Assembly (NCBI GenBank): GCA_963971425.1
Contig: OZ020516.1
Location: 37,684,199 to 37,748,198, forward strand
Direction: 5' to 3'
Source of the DNA: Bryoerythrophyllum caledonicum
Lineage: Eukaryota; Streptophyta; Bryopsida; Pottiales; Pottiaceae
Length of the DNA stretch: 64,000 bases
Below, in pieces: positions 10,140 through 21,039 of this stretch. The notes under the pieces are model-generated. The model made no database searches and was not told the origin of the DNA. It saw only the letters and a program-made list of their open reading frames with translations. Both the position numbers and the translations under genes were made by a program. Within the stretch, counting starts at the first letter, position 1. Each line of letters begins with the position of its first letter.

Positions 10140-12001
10140 ATGAAGATGGGCAAGGATCATACAGTCATCAAGGTAGGCAAGGAAACGTCGATTCGGGAGA
10201 CCATGGGGTGCCATACCGCAATCCAGTTCCAGATGAAGACGCTCCCAGACGTGAGAGTGAACGTCGTGTACTCCCTGGTACTCGCAATCGGGCTCTTCCT
10301 CATCGCCGCACAGCTCCTGAACAGCCTCGACGCCAAGGCCCTCTGGTGCACAGAAACGTCCGGAACCGAACCCAATGTCGTCTCGTTGGGTTCGGTCCTC
10401 CACGAGAAGATTAACACAACTTCCATCGACCTGCGTCACGGCGAGGTCCGCGTCTTCAAGCCACACGGCCTCGCCACGCACCTATACATCGAGATGAGCG
10501 CCTACAGAGGCGGCCCGCGCACATTCTCCATCGTGGGGCTCACGTCGAAGCCGGTCGAGACGCACCACCGGCCACCGTACGCCTGCGAGTGGGCGTCGCG
10601 TCACGGCAAGGTGACCGCCGGCCGCGCGCACAAGGTGCTCCCGGATTGGGACTATGGCAAGCTCTACACGGTGGTGGTGATCACGTGCAGCTTCGCGCAG
10701 GACGTCGGAGTGGACGGGGAAGGGGGTGAGCTCATCTTGTATGCCAGCTATGGCGATCAGTACAGACAGCCGGAAAGGGTGGTTGCGCTGACGGAGCTGC
10801 AGGGCGAGTACAATGCGAGTGTGTTCGATCCCAGGAATTTCCCTCTCGATTATGTTTACTGCGGGTCGTCTGTCTACGGCGACATCAGCCCGCAGCGTGT
10901 GCGCGAGTGGATGGCGTACCACGCGAAACTCTTGGGCGAGAAGTCGCACTTTATTCTCCACGACGCCGGTGGATTCCACGACGACGTGCGCAAGGTTTTG
11001 CAGCCATGGATTGCGCAAGGAAGAGTCACGTTGCAGAACATCCGACAGCAGGAAATTTACGACGGATACTACCACAACCAGGTAACCATTTCATTCTGTT
11101 AGGCTTGCACTGTATAGGGTTTCAGACATTTTTCAGGGGCCCTAACCATCACTGCAATACTTATGGCTGAAACCGTTTCAGGCTGCATTTTTAGGGTACA
11201 CTTATGGCTGCATTTTTTGGAGTTTCAATGTTTTTCCAGGCAATTGACCACTTGATGTTGTTTGTGGGCGGCAGTTTTTGATTTTGAACGATTGCTTGTT
11301 CCGGTCACGGTTCATGGCGAACTGGACGTTCTTCTTCGACATCGACGAGTACATGTACGTGGATCCGAAGACAACCCTTAAAGAGGTCTTGAACGAGAAT
11401 CCCAACGTCACGCAGATCACCATCGAGCAGGTGGCCATGGCCAAGGATGTGTGTGTGGCCGACAACAAAACTGAAGATGAACACCACAGGTATGCAAACG
11501 TCACTTCCAGTTATTATTTGGGGTTTCTAGTAGTCTTGCCGAAATAATGTAAAACTTCAATATTTTCAGGGATACCAGTACTAAATTTGTCAAAATACTG
11601 TCAAACCGGTGAACTGATGTTTTGTGTGTGTGTGTGTGTGTAGTCGATGGGGGTTCGAGAAGCTGGTGTACCGGAAGGTGTTGAAGCGCGGAGTGCGATA
11701 CGACCGCAAGTACGCGGTGCAAGCGCGCCACGCCGAGGCGGCGGGCATCCACATGTCCATGAACATGCGCAAGGGGCAGAACCTGTATCCCAAGGGCGAC
11801 CGCATCCGGTACTACCATTACCACGGCACCATAAACAAGCGAGACGAGGTTTGCAACGTGTTCGTCGACTCGAGAAACAAAACCGCTGTGCAGAGGCGCG
11901 ATGGGCAAAATCTCAGGTTGGAGGAGACAATGGCGAATCTGGCGAAAGAAGTGAAGGTGTTCGAGCTCAACACTGTCGGACCACAAGCGTTGATTGTATA
12001 G
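10140..12001 (+). CDS. GALS: GT92 family, beta-1,4-galactan synthase-like
   Basis: Three exons, 10140-11081, 11275-11489 and 11644-12001, with GT-AG introns, give a 504-residue type II membrane protein. Residues about 42-60 (VVYSLVLAIGLFLIAAQ) form the membrane anchor. The lumenal part shares with Arabidopsis GALS1: YRGG..TF, GLTSKPVETH, WDYGKLYTVVV, YVYCGSSVYGDISPQRVREW, SHFILHDAGG, DGYYHNQF, then FFFDIDEYMYVD with the D-x-D metal-binding motif. RWGFEKLVYRKV and RYYHYHG follow near the end. GALS enzymes add galactose from UDP-Gal to pectic RG-I galactan side chains in the Golgi. Length is close to GALS1. The start chosen is the first ATG in frame (10140); a second lies two codons on. A TG microsatellite sits at the end of intron 2. 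Confidence 0.93.
11623..11641 (+). repeat. (TG)n microsatellite at a splice acceptor
   Basis: A TG run ends two bases before the acceptor AG of intron 2 of the GALS-like gene, taking the place of a normal polypyrimidine tract. Confidence 0.9.
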
Positions 12002-12466
12002 ACACACACGGAGTCACCATCCCGTCTAAGATAATGTGAGTATATACACTACTCCAGGAACTTGTAGTCTACTATCCATTTTACGAAGGACTTGCATGGC
12101 GAAAGAAATTTTCCCCCATTCTTACAAGCCATGATTCCACGGACATTGAAGAGATTCACTTAGCATTCATTTGTAATAACATCCTAGACAAGTTCAGTTA
12201 GCGCTGTATCATTCCCGAGGTGGAGTTGCAGATTGAAGTTGAGGATCGCGTCGATGCAGTACGACTGTCAATTTACTGACAGTTCACTGTTGTACATAAT
12301 TTGGTAAACGATCGAGAGCTGCTCTTATTCTGAATTAGATTCTGTCAAGCATCGTTGTGAATAATTCCGTCGAGCACTTTTTGCGTTTGACATTGCATTA
12401 ATTGGCTAAGTCACAGTGTATGGATATGCAGCACTTATGCACGGCCAGTGTTGTGAATGTATAGGG
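12002..12466 (+). other. 3' flank of the GALS-like gene
   Basis: Non-coding. It probably includes the 3' UTR; no canonical AATAAA was found near the stop. Confidence 0.4.
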
Positions 12467-12850
12467 TGAGAGCATCTCCACCGGGGCACGGGCCCCCGGA
12501 GATTTGCAGGTTTGTTGTGTGAGAGCACACATACCTCCACCACCGGAGGAATGGACGTAGCATCCCGATCGACTGGGAAGGCGGGGCCGGACAACTCAAA
12601 CGCCATACTAAAATTATTTGTTGTCCAAGAGTAAGTTATGCCGGCGTAGAGGGGCGTATACAAATCTGCCACGTACAGCTGCAAGTGGCGACCTTTCTGG
12701 AGAGTGAGTGGGAAAGTGTGCACAGTAAAGAGATGGTTCACGGGCTCCGGTGCAAACATTGTCCGGCGTCATTGTTGGTTGGTCTCTCCAGTTGACAAGT
12801 CTCCGCGTGACTACCCCGGGCTGGCGTCTCCGGGGTGGAGATGCTCTGAG
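12467..12850. repeat. TIR element M with GAGCATCTCCACC ends
   Basis: The left end TGAGAGCATCTCCACC is matched by the right end read in reverse (TCAGAGCATCTCCACC). GAGCATCTCCA-type termini are common in plant MITEs. About 384 bp, GC-rich, no coding sequence. No clear target duplication. Confidence 0.65.
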
Positions 12851-13175
12851 GCCCCCCGCGGGAGGGCCTCACTCGGCGTAACGCCACACCCTGGTTGTTG
12901 CCCGACACTATCCGCGGTTGCCCAATGTTGTCTTTTTCAGTGCCTACCGGAGCAAAATCTTGTGCTGGGCAAAAATATGTGAGGTCTCCAGAACGCCCGC
13001 ATCCCAAGTACATTATAGATTATAATGCTCGCCGGAATGAACGGGCACAAATCACGGCCGGGAGTTATGTTTCTTAATTTGGTTATCGTTGTGATTCCTT
13101 GTAGCTTGCACCATAATGTCATTCAATGGCATTTACAAATGTAAACCCAAGCGAAATCTAAAACTTCACGCCCAT
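12851..13175. other. Gene-free stretch
   Basis: GC-rich to about 12950, then AT-rich. No gene, repeat end or structured RNA recognised. Confidence 0.4.
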
Positions 13176-13483
13176 TTAACCCTTTAAGGCCTAAAGTTCA
13201 ATTTTGGTTCTTTGTGGCATGATAATCTCAATAGCAAATGCTACAGGCCACCTCCATGAAAAATTTAAAGAGGGACGTAGTCGTGGAGGAAGATGGGCAT
13301 CTATTGAGACCATCGCCACGGCAATCAGTGCAAGCTTCGGTGAGCTACATTGATTTCCGTGAAGTGAGATTGTAAATTTTTGTTCTAAAATGTATCTAGT
13401 GCGTAGATGTCATTCTGCATTATCTAAAATACTTGTAGATTCTCACAAGTCAAAAAAGCGAGTCATTGGCCTTAAAAGGTTAA
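13176..13483 (+). repeat. Repeat family C copy 3
   Basis: Begins TTAACCCTTTAAGGCCTAAAG and ends GGCCTTAAAAGGTTAA. The family core includes GTGAGCTACATTGATTTCC and GTAGATTCTC. The closing TTAA (13480-13483) is also the start of copy 4. Confidence 0.65.
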
Positions 13484-13769
13484 TGCCTAAGTGGACCATG
13501 AGAGTCTGGGAAAATCTATGAGCATAATAGACTAGGTTGACCATCATTTACACAAAGGGTATATTTTAGCACAACCCAACTTCATGGAAATCAATGTAGT
13601 TTGCTAATGCCTGTATAGATTGGAGATTGAAGAGATCCCTGGAAAGCTAATGAGGAGCTCGAAATGCATTCAGATGATGTGAGAGACAATGGCCAATTGT
13701 GGAAGGAGTTAGAAGAGCAAAAGCACCAAACTTGGCTCTGCTAGGGCCTTGTTGATGTTAAAGGGTTAA
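13480..13769 (-). repeat. Repeat family C copy 4, reverse
   Basis: Inverse orientation to copy 3, sharing the TTAA between them. Contains ATCAATGTAGTTTGC, GATTGGAGATTGAAGAGATC and GAGCTCGAAATGCATTC, the reverse of the family core. Ends GATGTTAAAGGGTTAA. Confidence 0.65.
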
Positions 13770-14630
13770 CTACCACATTTGAACTTGTGAATAAATACCA
13801 ATCTACAACATTTTGATTCTAATCAATACAATATCGTTGTACAAGACAACAACAATGTTGCCTTGACATGGTATGTGAAATGATAATATTGTTGTAATAC
13901 CAAGTCACATATGCAGTAATTAGAGTTCATTGACAACAACGCTTATGGTTGTGAAATTAAGTCTATGTCCATATAGTAAAACGTAGTCAATCATTGAAAT
14001 GAAGCTAAAGAAGAACTCCCCTCTCCAAAGAGGTCGGCATAAATAGTGTGTCTATTTGTTCCATCACTAAGTCTATGTCCACAAGATATAGGTAATGAAA
14101 CTTAATATCAAAGGTGCAAGATATTGAGCTTAGGTCATGGGGGGTAAAACATCTTGGAGACATCATGGCTTCATAACTTAAGCTGAATTTAAAAATCAAC
14201 CATGATTCACTACGCTCATTCCTCCAAATTGATAAGTTATCCTAAACTTGAATGGTGCATGTGGATGGAAGTGAAATTGAGCTGAAGTTAGCATGCCATC
14301 TACTAAATCCTTTGCTAAATTTTTTTACCTCTACAAAGTTCTCCCCACCTCCATCCATCGGCACTAGATTTGGCTATAACTCATGGGAGCGATGAGTGTA
14401 TGGTGGCGGTTTCTCTTACTTACAATACTTTGACAGTTTACAAAGCCCTCTCTAAATATAATAATATAATGTATCTTTTAACTTTGAAACTTAGAGTAGC
14501 AAGCATGAAACTGCCAAAATACTGAATGTCTCCAATTAATTCAATTATAACCGACATTTCATAGACGTGGCTCACTCAAATACGGCAGTTACTGATAAGT
14601 AATCTACTTCCCACCTCAACATCAGTAGGC
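13770..14630. other. Gene-free stretch
   Basis: AT-rich, with scattered short palindromes. I see no gene and no repeat shared with the rest of the window. Confidence 0.4.
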
Positions 14631-14984
14631 TTAACCCTATAATGACAAAGCCTTGCACCCCGTCTTGCAATTTTTTATGATATAATAGGTTCTGTACGAC
14701 AGAATCTACACGGGGAATACACATCACAATTCACTTTTTTTTTTTACAGAAATCATTGTAGTTTCTTATTGCCTCAAGCGATTCGAGATCAGAAAGATGG
14801 GTTAGATGGAGGAAAGCATGACGCATGTTTTGTGCCCCCCAAAAAAAAAAAAACAAATAAACAAATAAACAAAACATGACACACAACGGCTCTTACAAGT
14901 GCAAGTCAATCCAACTGTTCAATCAGCCATGGCTCCCAAGGTCTCATCGACCACATTCTGGTTCCTTGGTCGTTAAAGGGTTAG
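14631..14984. repeat. Diverged TTAA-ended element, family C-like
   Basis: Left end TTAACCCTATAATGACAAAG; the right end in reverse reads CTAACCCTTTAACGACCAAG. The inverted repeats are about 20 bp with several mismatches. The inside keeps only fragments of the C core (ATCATTGTAGTTTC, GTCTCATCGACCACATTC). Confidence 0.5.
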
Positions 14985-16617
14985 TAAACCTGCGCAGTCT
15001 TATCATTCTTCCATAATTCCATCCCTCACCCTGGAATTTCGAGTTGGAAACCCCAAAAGAACTGTCGGAGTGTTAGAGTTGATGAGGAAGTTCCAGGACC
15101 ACAGATAGAAGTCAACAAACCTTTCCTCACCATGATCGGCACACTGGCTTGGTGATGATCAATCTCGTTCATAGCAGTCAAAGTTCTGTCCTCTACGATG
15201 CTCTCGAGGAAATTGCTGCCGAGGATGGACTCGCTCGATCGAAGTTGATACGGAGCCATTTTCATTGATCCGCTGGTGGAAAAGCAACACCAGGAATATT
15301 GTGATCACACTAAGAAATGATCCTGCCTGAGACGTACCTGATCCTGCCTGACCAAAGCTGCATGCAAACGTACGTGGCAGTTAAGGTCGACGAGATCCGG
15401 AATAAAGTACTGCACCCATCACTCTTCTTCGTAACGTCTGCACAAATACCATCCTAATTATCGGCTTGATCAGCCAATTGTTTCACCTCCAGCTTCAGCC
15501 GATACCTTCGCACGTCGATCCAGCTCGACGTCGTGCGGCAACGAAAATGAAATATTCATGTGACAGATGCATAAGTATATTCATGTGACAGATGCATAAG
15601 TAAGCGTGCAGCCTCCCACCAGAACTAGTCGCGCACTCGGAACTTAGGCCAGTAATTCACCAGTTGCTCTTGTATTAGTGGACCGTCCCGTGCGCAAAAT
15701 TAGCACACGCCACCGCCCAGCTTCGGATGCGGAACGTTCTTATCCAGAGCACTTGAGTGAGCTTTGACGATCATCAGTTTTTAGGATAATCGCAGGAGAT
15801 CGTGTGCAACCATCGTGTGATCTAGCGCATAGCATAAACCTCCTTGATTCCAGGTCCCCAGTCAGACAAACAGTGTCACATCCATTCGTAAGATTTGATA
15901 CGCGCGTCAGAAAAATAAGATAAAAAAGAACAGTGTCCTTCGTTGGGTGCGTCGTCATCATTTTCGACCATTTCTCGTTATCGGCCCTAGTTTGTGGGAG
16001 TCTTGCCTGTCTATTTTCGGGTTTTTCTCACAGATCCCGGGTTTCCTCTCAGATTCCTGTGAGGAAGTATGTGCACAAATGATGCGATGATAACTCAGAC
16101 CTACGAAGGAGTCTGTAAAGTGCATTTTCCAGTTGTTAGATAGCGGAATCCTCACTCATGGGCGTCCGACCACATGCATTGGTTGACGCAGAAGACTTCA
16201 GTGTCAACCGCAGACACTGTGTACACTGTCACATATCTTGTCAAAAATCCGACTACAGTCACGGTTTGGGTCACTAAAAGGATTGTTTAAGGGAAGTCCT
16301 CGTGCATTAGGAACTTGGAAGGAAAGGAAAGGAAAGCATAAACTTGTAAGGCTTGCCCTTTTATACACAAGACTTCTTACATGCACAAAACTAAATATCA
16401 TACACCAAAGCCATGAATCATACCTTTTGATGTATCACATGTTATGACTGATCTAACCTTTCTTTGGTGTTAAGGACATACCCATATCGTGCCATCCATA
16501 AAGATTTTCTTCATTTGTAACCCTAAGATCTTGTTTAGTACTATTGCAAGAACACGTCGACAAATTTATAGGATTTTTGTACCACATGGATTGGAATATT
16601 ATAGCACTTTAGGCTAG
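14985..16617. other. Gene-free stretch with a 25-bp tandem duplication
   Basis: No convincing gene. A 25-bp unit containing ATTCATGTGACAGATGC is present twice at 15553-15602. The region 15300-16100 is less AT-rich than its surroundings and could hold an unrecognised or decayed gene, but no long frame supports one. Confidence 0.4.
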
Positions 16618-16924
16618 TTAACCACTTATGGCCTACGAGGTCCTAGGAGGGTCGATTATGGTGCTTTGGGTGTTGCAACCTTTCCCATGATTGGTCGTTG
16701 TTATTGGCAGCCGCAATCTTAAGAACACACGTTAGTCTCCACAAGAGCTTTCCGACGCATCTCCATGATCTCCAATCCATATAGGCATTGGCAAACTACG
16801 GTGATTTTTGCAAAGTGGGGTGGGGGATGAAATGTATCCACTATGTAGGCAATGTTTTGCATCATCTATTACTCTCAAAGATTCTCCCAGGCCTCACCAA
16901 TCTAGGTAGACTTTAAAGGGTTAA
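16618..16924 (+). repeat. Repeat family C copy 5
   Basis: Begins TTAACCACTTATGGCCTACG and ends GTAGACTTTAAAGGGTTAA. The family core is present (CTCCAATCCATATAGGC, GCAAACTACGGTGATTTTTG). The closing TTAA at 16921-16924 is the first base set of repeat B. Confidence 0.7.
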
Positions 16925-17142
16925 CCCTAAAGCTTAGAAGGTGCCACTAGTGGCCAATATTCTACATGTATAGTGTTGTATTTTAACATGATAAGGTTCA
17001 AATATTGAAATGACCTCCAAATGAGAGATGTTAATTGAAGTATCTCCAATCCAAAGTTGTAAGTCTTGTTAAACTTTAATACATTCATGTATTCTACAAA
17101 GTAAAATACGTGCATGTATATAGGGTTCTTGACTGACGTTTG
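16921..17142 (+). repeat. Repeat B copy 1
   Basis: About 220 bp, matching 62987-63217 in the same orientation (shared AGAAGGTGC, GTGGCCAA, ATTCTACATGTAT, ATTGAAATGAC, CTTGACTGACGTTT versus CCCAACTGACGTTT). Both copies stop at the same base, where a different TTAA-type element begins. It may be part of a longer unit interrupted there. Confidence 0.6.
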
Positions 17143-18086
17143 ATCCCTAAATTTCTTTGACAATTGTGCACCAAAAATAGTTTAAAACTACTAGTTTTAG
17201 TGCAATGAGTAAGGAAGAAATGTAAAAGTTTTGTTTCTAATTTTAACCATAGGATCTCAATAAAGACTTACTAAATAACATACTCACAAAATTTCATAAA
17301 CTTTGAGCGCAAAGACTGTAAGATTATAGTGTTTGAAGTAGAAAAAAGGTTCATTTTCTTCCCTGCATTTTGTGGATCAGCAAACTTTGACTTCACTTGG
17401 TGTCAAATATTTGCACTACAGAAGGTCTAAATTCATTTCCATCATGTTAAGGATGATACTAGTTCCTTATCCACCAAATTTTAGAGGTAAAGTGGGGTGT
17501 AGCATATTCAAAAAATTGTGCAAGTAGTGGAGGTTCAAAATAATGTCAATTCATGTTATATTTTTTTGTGAACTTAATATGTTTTGGAATGAGATTCCGA
17601 ATGGTCAATGCAAAGGTTCACATCACATAATGCTATGGAAAAAATAAAAAGTAAAAAATAAGATCTCTAAGTTTAATGTGGAAAAGAATAAGTTTTTTGG
17701 TACCTTGCCCGACAATGTGTGACAATGTGTGAAAATGTTTGACTTGGATTTATATGCTTTTTTTCACTAAAGACAAGAGATTTTTTGTTGACATTATGAA
17801 AGGAAATATTACTATTTGCTATTACTGAAAATCTCACATTCAATAGAGTGTCCTAGTAAAAGTTTTCGGAGTTGCCTAACGTACCCGCTCTCCCCATTTG
17901 AACTTCAAAACCCTATAATTTTTTCATTAAATGTTGGATTGAGAAAAAAAATAGACTCACACAAAGCTTTAGATAATTTCCATCTTCAATGAAAACTTCA
18001 AAGAAAAATGTTATAAATTGACTCACAAGAACCTGCCCAAACCTTCTAGAGTCCCCCGGGGGGACTCTTGGAAATTTAGGGGTATA
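17140..18086 (+). repeat. Repeat family A copy 3, forward
   Basis: Starts TTGATCCCTAAATTTC and ends GGAAATTTAGGGGTATA, so inner inverted ends CCCTAAATTT are visible. All landmarks of the family occur in order. About 947 bp, close to the full length of copies 2 and 5. Confidence 0.7.
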
Positions 18087-18774
18087 GTTCTTTTGCACCT
18101 TGATTTTATGATTCCCAAAATAATTCAGATAGGGTATAGAAGTTGGTAGTTATAGGTATTTTGACCACACTTTGAATATGCTGCTTGATCCATCAATTGT
18201 GCCCATGGTCAACTCGTTTGTGACGTCCCAATCCATACTCTAGTTTATTGTATTGTGTACCCTTAGAAACAGTTCATTTGGCATATGCCTGCCATATTTT
18301 AATGCAAAGAAAGTGGAATCAAAATCAGAAAAGAACATGAGATCAAGGAAGCTTGGTTTACATTAGGCTTGGGGTTGGATCAGCGATTTTTTTACATTTT
18401 TTAAGTGGTCGTGCAAGTGGCTACCATTCACAGACGACTGGACTCAATCGTGGCGATTTTATCTTCATATCAGTAAGAAAAATTTGGCTCCTACATTGAT
18501 TCAAAATTTCTGAAGTGGCGAATTTTGTTTAACATTTGCTTCTGCACCATGTAAGCAATGTGGCTCCCTGATTGTTTTGTGACGCCGCTTTTGGCTGCTT
18601 CAATTAACACATTTTATCTTCTCTGGCTACAAACATGAAAATTGAACTGCCGTAATGGCGACAAACAAGAAACATGATGCAAACATAATCAAATACACAC
18701 ATGATACCAATGATACGTTACGTAAACTCAAGCATGACACCAAGACAACATTGAAAAAGACGTCGTAATCACTT
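18087..18774. other. Gene-free stretch
   Basis: No gene or shared repeat recognised. Confidence 0.4.
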
Positions 18775-18831
18775 ACTGCCTGGGGGAATTGAACCCCGGC
18801 CAAGAAGGCCCTACCCATTGCAGCAGGCAGT
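18775..18831 (-). other. tRNA-like 57-nt fold, not a normal tRNA
   Basis: On the minus strand an 8-bp perfect end stem ACTGCCTG/CAGGCAGT encloses a GGCC-TTCTT-GGCC hairpin and a perfect T-arm-like hairpin GGGG-TTCAATT-CCCC. GGTTCAATTCC fits a Pol III B box. The D arm is not clear and the total is about 15 nt too short for a cytosolic tRNA. It could be a decayed tRNA, the head of a tRNA-derived SINE, or part of the terminal region of the neighbouring hAT element. Confidence 0.35.
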
Positions 18832-18919
18832 CCCCCCCACCCCACACCCAATTAGTACACTTGTTCACGAAATCTCAAGCATCAAACACTTGCCGTCATC
18901 ATGGAAACAGAAGGTAAGA

Positions 18920-19928
18920 TTACAATCCAACACCTCGTCGTTCACGACAATCCCTCCAGTGTGTCATTGCTGCCACATAAGGAAAAGAATCCTGCGAAAA
19001 AAAAGATTGAGCAAAGAGCTTCACACAGGTATCCAGATGACCGCCCAAGCGGTTGCGGACTTTAGACTTCATGAAGCCAAGTGTGGAGAATGTCCGCTCA
19101 TCTTCCACGCTGCCCAGCACAACACATATGGCAATGTCTGCGAGTTTAAAAAACTCGGACAAGCGGCACCTCATGAGACTGCTTTGTCCCACCTTCTCCC
19201 AGAACTTAGTAACCGGATTTTTGTCACGCGGTTCTTCCATCGCTCCCGCGCAGTTCGACTTCATTGTCAACTTGAACAATGAAGTCTGCAGCCCTAGTGA
19301 CCGGGCATCCAAGAGGGGATCCACCTGAACCATCGCAATGTTCTCCTTGGTCCCCCGATTTACGTGCCTTACAACACAAAAATGATGCCTTAGGGTCTTC
19401 ATGTGAAGACTGAATAGCTCATCACAGTTTTGCTGCAACCAAAACTGAGGAAAGATGATAGAGAAAGCATTCATTAGCGCGGAATCAGGAAACCGCTTCT
19501 CCAACTCGCTTATGAGCGTATCAACAGCGTCCTTACACTGACCTTTCACCGAGGTAACCACATTAAAAAAATCAGACCGACTGACAGGGAGCTTCTTCCC
19601 TGAAGCAGCACACAACATGTGTGCAGCATAAGTATGGTCGTTGAACCGGAATCCCAAGCTTTCCGAGCCGTCGTTGAGATCATCCACCCACTCCTGCGCA
19701 ATGGCGTACGAGTGATCATCAATCACATCGCACAAGATCTGAAAATGCTGCCTTTGGTACGATGGTTCCGAATCAAAATACATCATGTAGAGCTCCGCTT
19801 GGCATATCTTCACAACCGCCACATAATCCGAAACAAACACGTGAGAAGACTGCGCAAACTTCATCAAATTGTTCACAGACTCTAGCAACGGCATGATGCA
19901 TGGTAAAGCCAACAACGTTGCAAAATTA
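18920..19928 (-). mobile_element. hAT transposase, C-terminal part
   Basis: Codes the last 334 residues of a hAT-family transposase. The signature C-terminal dimerisation block is present: SVEDERTFSTLGFMKSKV, then RNRLGGHL. The frame is open to the stop at 18920-18922 and continues, across the inserted gypsy element, the frame of 30384-31872 with no lost codon (the junction reads C-N then F-A-T-L-L). Whether this is a mobile hAT element or a domesticated gene is open: no matching TIRs or 8-bp duplication were found around it. Confidence 0.85.
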
Positions 19929-21027
19929 TGTGAAGCATAAAACCGAGATAGTTGAAATAACTATGACTCAGCGAGTTCGTCCCTAGGGAATTGAAAGTTA
20001 TGTTCTGCCGTAATATTAGTGTCACTATTATATGTAAGTGTGGTCCGTAGTCCTTACGAATCCTTAATTTAACACCATAACCCGTTAATAATCCTCCAAG
20101 TCCAGCGCTATTAAATCTTCCATAACATCCTCTACATCCAAGTGCAAGTACTCTGCTCTTCCTATAGCTTCCGTTGTCTCGTACTCACCTATGTGCCATT
20201 CCATTGCTTCTTCTATTGTTATCGGTTCAGCGGGAATTCCGTTCTTCTCCTCTTCCGTTCCGTATCTCATTAGCCAGGTGTAATCTTCTTCTCGTAATCT
20301 CGCTCCTATCTCCGTTCTTTGATTTGCTTTGATCCGTATGTAGATCTCGTGGTCGATTCTCTCCTTTTCCACTCGGTTTACAATTGTCACTTTTTCCTTA
20401 TCGCTGTTCAACCATCCATACTTCAAATTCAACCAACACCTGAATGCCTTGAATTTCTCCTCGTCCGTTAGTTCCAATCCTGGCATTACTTCATCTTCAT
20501 AATTTGATTATAAATTATGTTCAATTCAAAACACACTTTTATTTTGATAATTATTTGATCTCTCTATTATCTATCACCTACATTAACCCACAATTGCGGT
20601 CCTCAAATTTATTTTCATATCATTTTCTTATGATTTCCTTTCTCTCGGTTCACTCATTTCTCCTTCTCGGTGTCATGGATTTACTCTCAATTGACTTCAT
20701 TCACAGCGTAATCTTTCTCGATTCTTCAATATGCACAACTTCAATTACATTAACTTCCGGAAACAATACAACAAAGAAAACAAAGAGATAGCACAACGCG
20801 TATCTCGGCACTACAATTGATCAACACAATTGGGCCCCGAGCCAGTTCCAAAATTTCCTACTTATGCACCTGCAACTCCCAACGGCATACCCTTTCACAG
20901 CAACCGACACCCCTTCCGAGCTCAAGTCCGTTAGAAACCCGGTATTTAAGCTCCTAAACCTGTAACTAACTTACTTTAACTAAAAAAAAGGGTTATCTCA
21001 AAATGAAGGACTATTCTACGTTCTACA
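19929..21027 (-). repeat. 3' LTR of the gypsy element
   Basis: 1,099 bp; in + orientation begins TGTGAAGCATAAAACC and ends TTCTACA. It appears identical to 29285-30383. It contains a frame of 133 codons (20085-20486, minus strand). Confidence 0.93.
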
Positions 21028-21039
21028 TAGCCCCGCTCC

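Noticed and set aside
10482-11075. A 197-codon frame antisense to GALS exon 1
   Set aside because: A mirror effect of GC-rich codons in the real gene; no independent support.
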